A stretch of DNA of 64,000 bases from Terricaulis sp. (GTDB lineage: Bacteria > Pseudomonadota > Alphaproteobacteria > Caulobacterales > Aquidulcibacteraceae). Positions 8,115 to 15,873 of this stretch are shown piece after piece. A program made the position numbers and the translations under genes. The stretch's first letter is position 1; each line of letters starts with the position of its first letter. Location: the NCBI GenBank assembly GCA_024707365.1, contig JANPZV010000008.1, forward strand, positions 1-64,000, in the 5' to 3' direction. The notes under the pieces were generated by a model, which saw only the letters and a list, made by a program, of their open reading frames with translations, was not told the origin of the DNA and did no database searches.

Positions 8115-9498
8115 TGCGGTTGTAATCGGGGCGGGCCCGGCAGGGCTGACCACCGCGATCTTCGCGGCAGAGCGCGGCGCCAGCATCGCGCTGCTGGAAT
8201 CTGCGCCGCAAGTGGGCGGCGCCATGCTGATCAATCGCGGTCAGCTGAGCGGCGCGGGCTCCAAGCTCCAGGAAGAGCGCGGCATCAAGGATACGCCCCA
8301 GCGCCATTTCGACGATGCGATCCGCATCAGCCGCGGCACGGCCTCGCGCGAATTTCTCGAACTCGCGGTGGGGCTGCAAGGGCCATTCATTGATTGGCTG
8401 ATGGATCACGGCTTTGAAATGGCCGAAAACATGCCGCGCATCATTCACGGCCACGAAGCGTATGACGAAGCGCGCACCTATTGGGGCCGTGAGGATGGCG
8501 TATCGCTGGTGAAAGTGTTGCGTCCGATGCTTGAAGCGCATGTCGCTGCGGGCCGCGTGGATGTGTTCACCAATACAAGCGCGCAAACGCTGCTGCGGGA
8601 TGAGAAGGGCGCCGTGAACGGCGTGCGCACCGAGGATGGCCGCGACTATTTCGGCCGCGCCGTTGTGCTCGCGTCGGGCGGATATGCGGCCAATCCCACG
8701 CTGTTCTCGCGCCTGCATGAAGGCGCCACGCTCTGGTCGGGCTCCTACAAATATTCAAGCGGGCGCGGGCTTGAGATGGGCGAGGACGCCGGCGGCGAGA
8801 TCATCCTGAAAGAGACGTTCCTGCCCAATTTTGGCGGTTTTCTTGATCACACGCTTGAGCAGCCGCGCTATCGCGCGCCGGGCGGGCTCACCCCGCAGGA
8901 TCGCCCGCCCTGGGAGATCGTGGTCAATCGCGAAGGCAAGCGCTTTTACCGCGAAGACAATGAAAGCGTCGATGAGCGGACAGAGCTTCTGATCGAACAG
9001 ACAGAATCGCTCGGCTTCGTGATCTTCGACGAAGCGATCCGCTGCGAGGCGCCGAGCATCTTCTCGTATTTCCCCGATAAGGCCGAACGCTTCTTTGAGC
9101 CTGAAGGCGTGATTGAATCGGCCGATAGCCTCGCCGCGCTGGCGGAAAAGTGCGGCATCGATGCGAAAAACCTTGAGGCCACCGTGGAGAAATACAACCG
9201 GGCCGTTGCGTCGGGCGTGGATGCTGAGTTTGGCCGTTCGCACATGCCGCGCCCAATTTCGCAAGGGCCGTTCTATGCGCTGCCGATCGTGTCCTACACC
9301 GTGCGCGGCTATGCGGGGCTCAAGGTCGATCTCGATTTTCGCGTGCGCAGCAAGGACGGCCAGGCCGTGCAAGGGCTGTACGCCGTGGGCGAGGTGCTGG
9401 GCTCATTGCTTTCGGGCAAGGGCAGCGTCGGCGGCATGAGCTTGACGCCGGCGCTGGTGTTCGGCCGCTATCTCGGCGAACGCTTGCCGATCGGTTGA
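8098..9498 (+). CDS. FAD-binding oxidoreductase (fumarate reductase/3-ketosteroid dehydrogenase-like flavoprotein)
   Basis: The protein of 466 residues starts MTKIYDAVVIGAGPAGLTT, a GxGxxG FAD-binding Rossmann fold. It ends in the C-terminal FAD-binding stretch with GEVLGSLLSGKGSVGGMSLTPALVFGRYLGE, as in succinate dehydrogenase/fumarate reductase-type flavoproteins. Family members reduce or introduce C=C bonds (fumarate reductase, 3-ketosteroid-1-dehydrogenase, urocanate reductase). The ATG at 8098 is chosen over a longer frame because the Rossmann motif starts six residues in. The gene overlaps the aldehyde dehydrogenase by 17 bases. It faces the acyl-CoA-dehydrogenase-like genes across a strong hairpin. 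Confidence 0.78.
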   Translation: MTKIYDAVVIGAGPAGLTTAIFAAERGASIALLESAPQVGGAMLINRGQLSGAGSKLQEERGIKDTPQRHFDDAIRISRGTASREFLELAVGLQGPFIDWLMDHGFEMAENMPRIIHGHEAYDEARTYWGREDGVSLVKVLRPMLEAHVAAGRVDVFTNTSAQTLLRDEKGAVNGVRTEDGRDYFGRAVVLASGGYAANPTLFSRLHEGATLWSGSYKYSSGRGLEMGEDAGGEIILKETFLPNFGGFLDHTLEQPRYRAPGGLTPQDRPPWEIVVNREGKRFYREDNESVDERTELLIEQTESLGFVIFDEAIRCEAPSIFSYFPDKAERFFEPEGVIESADSLAALAEKCGIDAKNLEATVEKYNRAVASGVDAEFGRSHMPRPISQGPFYALPIVSYTVRGYAGLKVDLDFRVRSKDGQAVQGLYAVGEVLGSLLSGKGSVGGMSLTPALVFGRYLGERLPIG

Positions 9499-9523
9499 GC
9501 AATTATCAGAAGCGGAAAAGAAT

Positions 9524-9551
9524 GAGCCTCGATCCGAAAGGATCGAGGCTC
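9524..9551 (-). terminator. Hairpin terminator between convergent genes
   Basis: A perfect 12-bp stem (GAGCCTCGATCC / GGATCGAGGCTC) with a GAAA tetraloop. On the minus strand the stem is followed by a T-rich run (ATTCTTTTCC), fitting termination of the acyl-CoA-dehydrogenase-like operon. It may also stop rightward transcription. Confidence 0.7.
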
Positions 9552-9583
9552 AAGTTATGCGGGAAATTGTAGGGGGTCCCGCC

Positions 9584-10612
9584 TTAAGCTGCGCGGGATG
9601 CGTCCTCGACGCCCAGTACGGCGCGGCCGAACGCCGCGAAGCTGGCATCCCAATTGAAGCTTGGCGCGCTGGCAAACACGCGGAGATCGCGATACTGGCG
9701 CTGAACCGGATTGGTTTCTGAAAGCCCCATTGCGCCCATTTGCGAGAGCAGGCGGTTGGCTGCGGCCATCGCTGTGCGCACGATGTAAGCTTGATCGCGC
9801 TGGGTTTCGGCGTCGGCCTCGCCGGCGTCGGCGGCAGAGAGCAGCGCTGCGTAAAGCGCGCGGCACACTTTGAGATCTGCGTGGCTTTCGGCGAGGCGCG
9901 CCTGCACCTGCGTGAAGCGCGCGACGGCATGGCCGCCCACGCCGCTGATGCGCGCTTTCGTGGCGGTGGTGTAGAGCGTATAGACGCCTTCCGCGCCGCC
10001 GAGCACGGCGCCGATCAGCGGATCAAGCCGGGCGCTTGCATCAAGCTTGGCGCCGATGCGGTGCGGCGGAATCTCGATCGCGCTGGCTTCAAGCTTGCGC
10101 CACTTCACCCCGCGCACGCCGCCGAAATAGAGAAAATCGCTCGCTTTCAACGCCGAGATCGGCGCGATCACGCTGACGATTTGATCGCCATCGCGGACGC
10201 CATCGAGGATCACCCATTCAGCGTGATCAAGCCCGCCCACTGAGGGCCACACGCCGTCGAGGCGGATGCCGCCGCCCGAACGCGTCAGCGTCGCGCTTTG
10301 CGGCGCCGAGGCGATGGTGCAGAAGCGATCGCCAGCGCCGATTTCAGCCAGTGCTTCAGCGCTGGTTTTGGCAGCGTGCGCGACGGCGGCCCCACCTGTT
10401 GCGGCAAACCAGGCGCTTGCGCCGCAAACTTGGCCCAGCGCACGCAAGCCTTCGGCCTGCACCGAGAAGGGGGCGGCGTGCGTTTTGAAAAGGCCCGCTT
10501 GCGCAAGCTGCGCTGCCTGCTCGGCCGGATAGCCGGAGCGATCGGTGGTCGCGGCGCTTTTCGCGAAGGCTTCCGCGAGGCCCGCGGCGTTTTGGGCGGC
10601 TGTGTTCGTCAT
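9584..10612 (-). CDS. Acyl-CoA dehydrogenase-fold protein, probable flavin-dependent monooxygenase component
   Basis: About 342 residues of the acyl-CoA dehydrogenase/group D flavin monooxygenase fold: helical N-terminal domain, central beta domain with GGIRLDGVWPSVGGLDHAEWVI, and a helical C-terminal domain ending NWDASFAAFG. The central and C-terminal signatures resemble HsaA/HpaB-type oxygenases more than true acyl-CoA dehydrogenases, which keep a catalytic Glu and CoA site. ATG at 10612 is preferred to the TTG three bases upstream. It follows the homologous gene 10630-11817 by 17 bases, and the pair may form a hetero-oligomer. A dedicated flavin reductase is not visible. Call at family level only. 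Confidence 0.65.
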   Translation of the reverse strand: MTNTAAQNAAGLAEAFAKSAATTDRSGYPAEQAAQLAQAGLFKTHAAPFSVQAEGLRALGQVCGASAWFAATGGAAVAHAAKTSAEALAEIGAGDRFCTIASAPQSATLTRSGGGIRLDGVWPSVGGLDHAEWVILDGVRDGDQIVSVIAPISALKASDFLYFGGVRGVKWRKLEASAIEIPPHRIGAKLDASARLDPLIGAVLGGAEGVYTLYTTATKARISGVGGHAVARFTQVQARLAESHADLKVCRALYAALLSAADAGEADAETQRDQAYIVRTAMAAANRLLSQMGAMGLSETNPVQRQYRDLRVFASAPSFNWDASFAAFGRAVLGVEDASRAA

Positions 10613-10629
10613 CAAATGGGCTCGCTGAA

Positions 10630-11817
10630 TCAGTCGGCGTTGAGGTCGGGAATGTCGGTCGGCAGATCGAACATCGCTTTTGCGCCGTTGATCATGTTGC
10701 GATCCCAGTTCACGCCAATCTGCTGCACCATGCCGAGCAGATCGCGATAATAACGCTGAATTGGCGCATCGCTGCTGATGGCGGCGGTGTCGAGACTATT
10801 GACCAGGCGCGATGCGCCGTTGACGCAAAGGCGCGCGGAATAGGTGCGCTCGAATACGTTGGAGATGCGTTCAGCCTTCGGAACCTTCACGGCGCTGAGG
10901 GCGGCCTGCACTTGCCGGTCGATCAAGCCCTCGGCCAATCGGCCTGCTGTGGCGATTTCCGCCGCCGCCTCCGCGATGCGGAGCAGGCATTGCGGATCCT
11001 CGACATCCTGGCCTGCGGCGCCTTGCGCCATCAGCGCCCGATATTCGTTGAGGACAGCTTCCGCGCCGCCCCAAATCGGGCCCAGCAGCGCGCTTCCTGC
11101 AAAGAGGCGGAAGCTGGCGCTTGAGACCACGCTGTCATTGACGGCCGCGCCCGGAGGGTTCGGCGCCATCATTTGCGTCATGGAAATCACCCGATATGCG
11201 GGCACGAACGTGTCTTTGACCCCCACGGTTTTTGAGCCTGTGCCGCTCATGCCGCTCACATACCAATCGTCTTCGATTGTGAATTCCGAGCGCGGCACGA
11301 GGAAATAGCTTTGCCGGTGATCATTGGTGATGGACGCGCGCATCAGCACCCATGAGGCGTGATCGACGCCGCTGGAAAAACTCCAGCGCCCGTTGAGGAT
11401 GTAGCCGCCCTTCGCCTCGGCGACGGAGACGTTGCGCATCACCGATCCGGTGGAGATCACAACGTCGATGGAATCTTTCCAGACATCGTCTTGGGCCTCT
11501 GGGCTCATCCGCGCCACATAGGCGCTGTGCGAGCCGACGACGCAGGCGATCCAAGATGTGGAGGCGCAATAACGGGCCAGGGTGCGGCCAATCTGGATCT
11601 GCACGCCCCAATCCATTTCATAGCCGCCGAGGCGCCGAGGCACGAAATAGCGCATAAGGCCGGCGGCGAAGAGATCATCGATCGTCTCGCGCGGGAGCGA
11701 GCGGCGGGCCTCCGTTTCGGCTGCGCGCGCGCGCAGCTTGGGGCCAAGGGCCTCAGCCGCCGCGATAAGGTCCAGCGGCGAGGGGGAGGCGCCTCTCTGT
11801 GTTGCCAAGATGGTCAA
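10630..11817 (-). CDS. Acyl-CoA dehydrogenase-fold flavin-dependent hydroxylase (HsaA/IacA-like)
   Basis: The 395-residue protein has the domain order of acyl-CoA dehydrogenases. The segments RFVPRRLGGYEMDWG, GRWSFSSGVDHASWVL and the C-terminal APIQRYYRDLLGMVQQIGVNWDRN are the ones that mark two-component flavin hydroxylases of the HsaA / indole-3-acetate monooxygenase type. Those oxygenases take reduced flavin from a separate reductase and hydroxylate phenolic or indolic rings. The start is TTG at 11817, with an AGGGAG site further upstream and no better ATG. It shares a leftward operon with 9584-10612. Operator-like site B lies 68-85 bases upstream. Substrate unknown. Confidence 0.7.
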   Translation of the reverse strand: MTILATQRGASPSPLDLIAAAEALGPKLRARAAETEARRSLPRETIDDLFAAGLMRYFVPRRLGGYEMDWGVQIQIGRTLARYCASTSWIACVVGSHSAYVARMSPEAQDDVWKDSIDVVISTGSVMRNVSVAEAKGGYILNGRWSFSSGVDHASWVLMRASITNDHRQSYFLVPRSEFTIEDDWYVSGMSGTGSKTVGVKDTFVPAYRVISMTQMMAPNPPGAAVNDSVVSSASFRLFAGSALLGPIWGGAEAVLNEYRALMAQGAAGQDVEDPQCLLRIAEAAAEIATAGRLAEGLIDRQVQAALSAVKVPKAERISNVFERTYSARLCVNGASRLVNSLDTAAISSDAPIQRYYRDLLGMVQQIGVNWDRNMINGAKAMFDLPTDIPDLNAD

Positions 11818-11882
11818 AGTTGCGAAACTCCCTGTCGCGAACGCCGCCGACTATCGACAAATCATCCTTTAGATGTCCTAAT

Positions 11883-11903
11883 AGCATAATATCATGACGA
11901 CGG
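11883..11903 (-). promoter_or_regulatory. Operator-like site B (shared cluster motif)
   Basis: Read on the minus strand, CGTCGTCATGATATTATGCT matches the cluster motif, with core GTCATGAT. It sits between the leftward flavin hydroxylase operon (start 11817) and the rightward binding-protein operon (start 11981). Confidence 0.45.
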
Positions 11904-11980
11904 GAAGTAAGGATTGAGGGGCGGGGTGATTTACCCTAGGGTTTTCACTGCCGCTGCGGCGTCCAGAATTGAGGATATCG

Positions 11981-13591
11981 ATGAGGAAAATCGGCTTTTC
12001 GCGCCGGCGTTTTGGCCAATGGGCGGCGGGCGGCGTCGCGCTGACGGCGCTGAGCGCTTGCGGCGGCGCGCGTGAGGCGCCGGCGGGGGTGCTCCGCCGC
12101 GGCACGGCAAACGAGCCGCAATCGCTCGATCCGCACTATGTTCCCGGCAATGCCGGCGCGGCGTTGATGTACGATATGTTCGAGGGGCTGATGTCCTATG
12201 ACGCCGAAGGGCGGCTCACGAGCGGCCTCGCGGAATCGTATGAGGTTTCCAATGACGGCCTGCGTTACACCTTCACGCTCTATGACAATCTGAAATGGTC
12301 TGACGGCACGCCGCTCACGTCCGAGGATTTCATATATTCATTCCGTCGTTCCGCCGATCCCGCATCGGCGACGCGGAGCGGGCGTGTGCTGGGCGCGGTG
12401 CAAAATTTCCGCCAAATCACACGCGGCGAAGCGCCAGTGGAGACGCTTGGCATCACCGCGCCCGATGCGCGCACCGTGGTGGTCGATCTCGAATATCCGG
12501 CGAGTTATCTGCCTGACGTGCTCGCTTCGTTTTCAAGCGCGGTCGTGCCGCGCCACGCCATTGAAGCGCATGCCGAGCGCTGGACGCGCCCTGAGAACAT
12601 CGTTGTCAGCGGCGCCTACACGCTCGCCGAATGGGTGCCGAATACGTCCATTCGCCTCAAGAAAAACCCGCATTTTCACCACGCCGATCAGGTCGAGATC
12701 GATGAGGTGATCTTCTATCCGGTGGAACGCCCGGCCACGGCCGTCACGCGGTTTCGCGCTGGCGAACTCGATATCGTGTTCAACATTCCGCCCGATCAGA
12801 TCGATGCGCTGCGGGAAGCCGGATTTGGCGAGGCGATCCGCTCCTCGCCGACCGTGGGGGTGTTTTACGCGCTGCTGAATAATCGCGAGGCGCCGACCAA
12901 TGATCCGCGCGTGCGTGAGGCCCTTTCGCTTAGCGTCGATCGCGAACTGATCTGCAACACGCTGCTGCGCGGGGAGGGCGATCCGGCCTATTCGATTGTG
13001 CCGGCCGCGATGCCCGATTACGAGCACGCGCAAATCCCGATGGAATCGCAACCGATCGAGGCGCGCCGCGAGCGTGCGCGCGCGCTGCTGAGCGAGGCCG
13101 GCTATTCTGCGGCGAACCCGCTGGCCGTGACCTACAAATTCGGCGGTCAGGAAATCAACCGGCGCGTTGCGGTGGCGTTGCAATCGATGTGGCGCGAGAT
13201 CGGCGTCAACGCGCAGCTTGAGAATGTGGGCGGCAACAGCATCGTCGCTGACGCACGCAACGGCAATTACGAGGCGATGCGCTATCAATATTATGCGCCC
13301 TATCAGGATCCGGTGGCGTTCCTGCTCTTGCTGCAAAGCGAAGCGAATACGAATTTCTCGTTCTTCAACAACGCGGAATTCGATCGCCTGCTGGATCGCG
13401 CCGATCGCACCCCGGACGAGGCTCTGCGCAAGCAGCGCCTGCGCGAAGTTGAAGAATTCGCCATGAGCCAATTCCCGGTGATCCCGATCTATTTCAACCG
13501 CCGCAATTATCTCGTGAACACGCGAGTGAAGGGATGGCGCGAGAATGTCCGTGGGGAGCACCTTTCCCGTTATCTTTCTATCGAATCCTGA
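11981..13591 (+). CDS. Tat/lipobox extracellular solute-binding protein, family 5 (peptide/nickel type)
   Basis: The N-terminus MRKIGFSRRRFGQWAAGGVALTALSAC combines a twin-arginine motif (SRRRF) with a lipobox (LSAC), so the mature protein is probably a Tat-exported lipoprotein. The rest is an OppA-like binding protein: RGTANEPQSLDPHYVPGNAG near the N-terminus and YDMFEGLMSYDAEG following. The ATG at 11981 has a GAGGA site six bases upstream and is preferred to the TTG at 11969. No ABC permease or ATPase gene lies beside it, which is unusual for this family. It starts a rightward operon with the nitrilase-like and ferredoxin genes. It may bind the pathway substrate, or an amide or peptide-like compound. 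Confidence 0.82.
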   Translation: MRKIGFSRRRFGQWAAGGVALTALSACGGAREAPAGVLRRGTANEPQSLDPHYVPGNAGAALMYDMFEGLMSYDAEGRLTSGLAESYEVSNDGLRYTFTLYDNLKWSDGTPLTSEDFIYSFRRSADPASATRSGRVLGAVQNFRQITRGEAPVETLGITAPDARTVVVDLEYPASYLPDVLASFSSAVVPRHAIEAHAERWTRPENIVVSGAYTLAEWVPNTSIRLKKNPHFHHADQVEIDEVIFYPVERPATAVTRFRAGELDIVFNIPPDQIDALREAGFGEAIRSSPTVGVFYALLNNREAPTNDPRVREALSLSVDRELICNTLLRGEGDPAYSIVPAAMPDYEHAQIPMESQPIEARRERARALLSEAGYSAANPLAVTYKFGGQEINRRVAVALQSMWREIGVNAQLENVGGNSIVADARNGNYEAMRYQYYAPYQDPVAFLLLLQSEANTNFSFFNNAEFDRLLDRADRTPDEALRKQRLREVEEFAMSQFPVIPIYFNRRNYLVNTRVKGWRENVRGEHLSRYLSIES

Positions 13592-13607
13592 TTGAGCAAG
13601 GCCAGAT

Positions 13608-14685
13608 ATGTCTAGACACGACGTTGAAGTTGGAAAATTCGTAAGTGAAGACGGCACGTATCCGAGCGTGCCGCTGCGCAAGGACAATGTATCGATCGGC
13701 ATTGTGCAAACGCGCGTGCGCGGCGTCGATGGCGATAATCCGGGCCCGCAAATGGCGGAAAACCTGCAATACGTCATCGATTGCATCGACCGGGCGCAGC
13801 AATCAGGCCCGTGCGATCTCTTGAGTTTTCACGAGTTTCCGATCCAGGGCTTTAAGCATTACGACCGCGAGCAATCGGTGCGCGTGGCCTTTGAAGAAGG
13901 CTGCGATGAGGTCGTCGCCATCGGCAAGATGGCGAAGAAGTACAAATGCTACATCACCATGGGCTCGCTCTGGAAGGATAAGGATTGGGCCGGCCATTCC
14001 ATGAACATGCAATTGCTGTTCGGGCCGAGCGGCGAGCTGATCGCCAAGCATTGGAAGCAACGCGCCAAGCGCGGCACGCGCCAAACGCGTGAGCAATTCA
14101 CCACCTGCATCTACGATGTGTTCGATCGGTTCGTTGAGATGTACGGCTGGGACGCGGTGATCCCCGTCACGCAAACAGATATCGGCAATATCGCCATGTC
14201 GGCCGTGCAATATGAGCCGGAAATCTTCCGCGCCATGGCGCTGAAGGGCGCCGAAATCATCTGCCGCAGCGCCACCGGCGGCTTCCGCTGGGAAGACATG
14301 ATGATGTGCGCCTATCACAACGATGTTTTCGTGACGATGGTGAACAACTCGCTCAATCTCTATCCGGATCGCCAGAGCTTTGAAGAAGTGGCGCCGCGCA
14401 ATGATTGGGTGGGCCGTTCCAGCATCTTTGGGCCCAAGGGCGTGGTGCTGGCGGAGTGCGATAAGTTTGAAACCAAACGCCGCACGGTCATTCGCATGAA
14501 GGAATATCGGGAAGGGGCGCCGCCTGCCGGATGTGCACTTCTCGCTCTCAAAGCACGTCTACGATCAGTACCGCGAGCGCTACGACCCCAACCTTTGGCT
14601 GGATTATTTGCCGAAGGATAAGCAGGACGCGGGCCGCTACCTGAAAGATAAGGCGCGCTGGCATTCCTATTGGTACGATTACTGA
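13608..14685 (+). CDS. Nitrilase-superfamily (carbon-nitrogen hydrolase) protein with Ser at the catalytic Cys position; one frameshift
   Basis: The sequence resembles aliphatic amidases: Glu76 in SFHEFPIQGF and Lys150 in AKHWKQ occupy the catalytic Glu and Lys positions, and PEIFRAMALKGAEII matches the conserved region after the nucleophile. However, the nucleophile position six residues before that Pro is Ser198 (codon TCG at 14199-14201) where the family has Cys. The protein could be a Ser variant or an inactive relative. Near 14512 the frame shifts in a GGGG run; removing one G continues the protein as RRLPDVHFSLSKHVYDQY and ends WHSYWYDY at 14685. It lies 16 bases after the binding-protein gene and 4 bases before the ferredoxin gene. 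It would act on amides if active. Confidence 0.75.
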
Positions 14686-14689
14686 TCCT

Positions 14690-15004
14690 ATGAAGCTGAA
14701 TGTCGTGGATCGCTCAGGCGCGTCGGCCGTTGTCGAATGCGCGCCTGGGCAATCGCTCATGAGCGCGTTGCGTGAGAAGGGCTACCCGCTGCAGGCGATC
14801 TGCGGCGGGGCCGCTTCGTGCGCAACGTGCCACGTCTATGTTGAATCGCCGTGGCGCGAGCGGCTTCCGGCGCGCGGCGAGTTTGAAGAGGCGCTGGTTG
14901 AGGATACCTACCATTTCCGGCAGGACGCTTCGCGCTTATCGTGTCAGATCGATTTGAGCGAAGAGCTTGACGGGCTGGCCGTCATTATCGCCCCAGAAGA
15001 TTGA
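14690..15004 (+). CDS. [2Fe-2S] ferredoxin, adrenodoxin/putidaredoxin type
   Basis: A 104-residue protein with the plant/vertebrate-type cluster ligands Cys-x5-Cys-x2-Cys (ICGGAASCATC) near residues 39-48 and a fourth Cys in SCQIDL near residue 84. Such ferredoxins pass electrons from a ferredoxin reductase to P450s or Rieske oxygenases. No P450 is visible, so the Rieske oxygenase at 3014-4155 is the most likely partner in this cluster. A ferredoxin reductase is not in the window. It follows the nitrilase-like gene by 4 bases and is the last gene of that operon before a strong terminator. Confidence 0.88.
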   Translation: MKLNVVDRSGASAVVECAPGQSLMSALREKGYPLQAICGGAASCATCHVYVESPWRERLPARGEFEEALVEDTYHFRQDASRLSCQIDLSEELDGLAVIIAPED

Positions 15005-15009
15005 GCGTG

Positions 15010-15042
15010 CTGAAAGCCTAAGCGGGAAGCTTAGGCTTTCAG
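15010..15042. terminator. Bidirectional hairpin between convergent genes
   Basis: A perfect 14-bp inverted repeat (CTGAAAGCCTAAGC / GCTTAGGCTTTCAG) with a 5-base loop. It lies directly after the ferredoxin stop and overlaps the last codons of the leftward hydrolase. No long T-run is present, so strength is uncertain. Confidence 0.6.
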
Positions 15043-15717
15043 CCGTTCGATGACTTCGGAAACGCCCACGACATCGGCATATTTCAGCTGAAGATCGGTG
15101 AGGTTGGCGTAGTGATAGCTCTCGTGCTTGTCGGCCACGCATTCCTCCGGCACGATTGTCCGGTAGCCGTGGCTTAAGCTATCGACGGCGGTGGCGCGCA
15201 CGCATCCTGAGGTGGAGCCGCCCGTAATCACCAGCGTATCGACCTTGTGCCACACCAGATAACTCGCCAGCGACGTTTCAAAAAACGCCGAAGGCATGCG
15301 CTTGGTGTAAACCAGATCCACATCCTCGTGGATGTCGGCGCGCGGATCGAATGCGTGCCGCTCTGAATCATATTTGATGTTTTGCAGGCTGTCGGGCGTG
15401 TTGGTGCGCGTGCCCCAGACGCCGGCATCGCCCGCGTCGGGCTTGTAGGCCACGCGCGACCAGATCACTGGCCAGCCGCGCGCCCGCGCAAGCGCGCTGA
15501 TCTCGTTGATATAGTCGATCTGCTTTGGATCGGTGACGTAGGACGTTTTCGGAAACAGGTCGGGCCGCGTGTAGGCCTGCTGTACGTCAATATTCATGAT
15601 CGCCAGCTTCTCGCCGAAGCCAAAGCGCGCCCGCGCCGGGTTGGCCTTCACCGCCTCGTAAAGCTCCCGCGCCGTTTTGTTCTCGCGGACCATGGTGGGA
15701 TCAAAGTGCAGCGTCAT
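15031..15717 (-). CDS. Second isochorismatase-family cysteine hydrolase (N-carbamoylsarcosine amidase-like)
   Basis: A 228-residue paralogue of the hydrolase at 53-772. The triad residues are Asp44 in IMNIDVQQAY, Lys139 in YTKRMPSAF and Cys172 in GSTSGCVRAT. The shared KR-x-PSAF and TSGC contexts and the C-terminal LKYADV (first copy CKYADV) show close kinship, so the two may act on related amides or form one hetero-oligomer. The gene is transcribed leftward from a divergent region with operator-like sites C and D; site C overlaps a TATTAT element suitable as its -10. N-carbamoyl or maleamate-type amide hydrolysis is the family expectation. Confidence 0.8.
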   Translation of the reverse strand: MTLHFDPTMVRENKTARELYEAVKANPARARFGFGEKLAIMNIDVQQAYTRPDLFPKTSYVTDPKQIDYINEISALARARGWPVIWSRVAYKPDAGDAGVWGTRTNTPDSLQNIKYDSERHAFDPRADIHEDVDLVYTKRMPSAFFETSLASYLVWHKVDTLVITGGSTSGCVRATAVDSLSHGYRTIVPEECVADKHESYHYANLTDLQLKYADVVGVSEVIERLKA

Positions 15718-15742
15718 GCGGGCTCTCGCGGCTCAGGGACAT

Positions 15743-15762
15743 TCTGTTGTTATGATAATAGG
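15743..15762 (+). promoter_or_regulatory. Operator-like site C (shared cluster motif)
   Basis: TGTTGTTATGATAATAGGCG is nearly identical to site D 85 bases downstream. It lies 27-46 bases upstream of the leftward hydrolase start. On that strand it contains TATTAT, a good -10 hexamer, so a bound protein would block this promoter. Confidence 0.55.
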
Positions 15763-15817
15763 CGCGGCTTGGCTTGGCTAGCTTGCGCTTTTCTTGCCAT
15801 TCGATGACATAAATGTG

Positions 15818-15846
15818 TTGACGCGATGACATGTTGTTATGACAAT
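15818..15846 (+). promoter_or_regulatory. Probable sigma-70 promoter of the amine oxidase/TonB receptor operon
   Basis: TTGACG at 15818-15823 and GACAAT at 15841-15846 are separated by exactly 17 bases. The -35 is strong and the -10 matches TATAAT in 4 of 6 positions. The start of transcription would fall near 15853, about 20 bases before the GTG start at 15874. Site D overlaps the spacer and the -10. Confidence 0.45.
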
Positions 15847-15850
15847 AGTA
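15831..15850 (+). promoter_or_regulatory. Operator-like site D (shared cluster motif)
   Basis: TGTTGTTATGACAATAGTAC is the best-conserved copy of the cluster motif. It contains the inverted repeat TTGT-n4-ACAA. It overlaps the spacer and -10 of the putative promoter at 15818-15846, the position expected of a repressor site. The sequence CGATGACAT occurs twice just upstream. Confidence 0.55.
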
Positions 15851-15873
15851 CCGTTAACGACGGGAGGTTGTTC

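Noticed and set aside
14690..15004. Ferredoxin as partner of a cytochrome P450
   Set aside because: No P450 is visible in the window, whereas a Rieske oxygenase is in the same cluster.
15826..15873. ATG at 15826 as amine oxidase start
   Set aside because: It would place the operator, the -10 and the transcription start inside the coding sequence. GTG at 15874 has a good ribosome site and a normal Tat signal.
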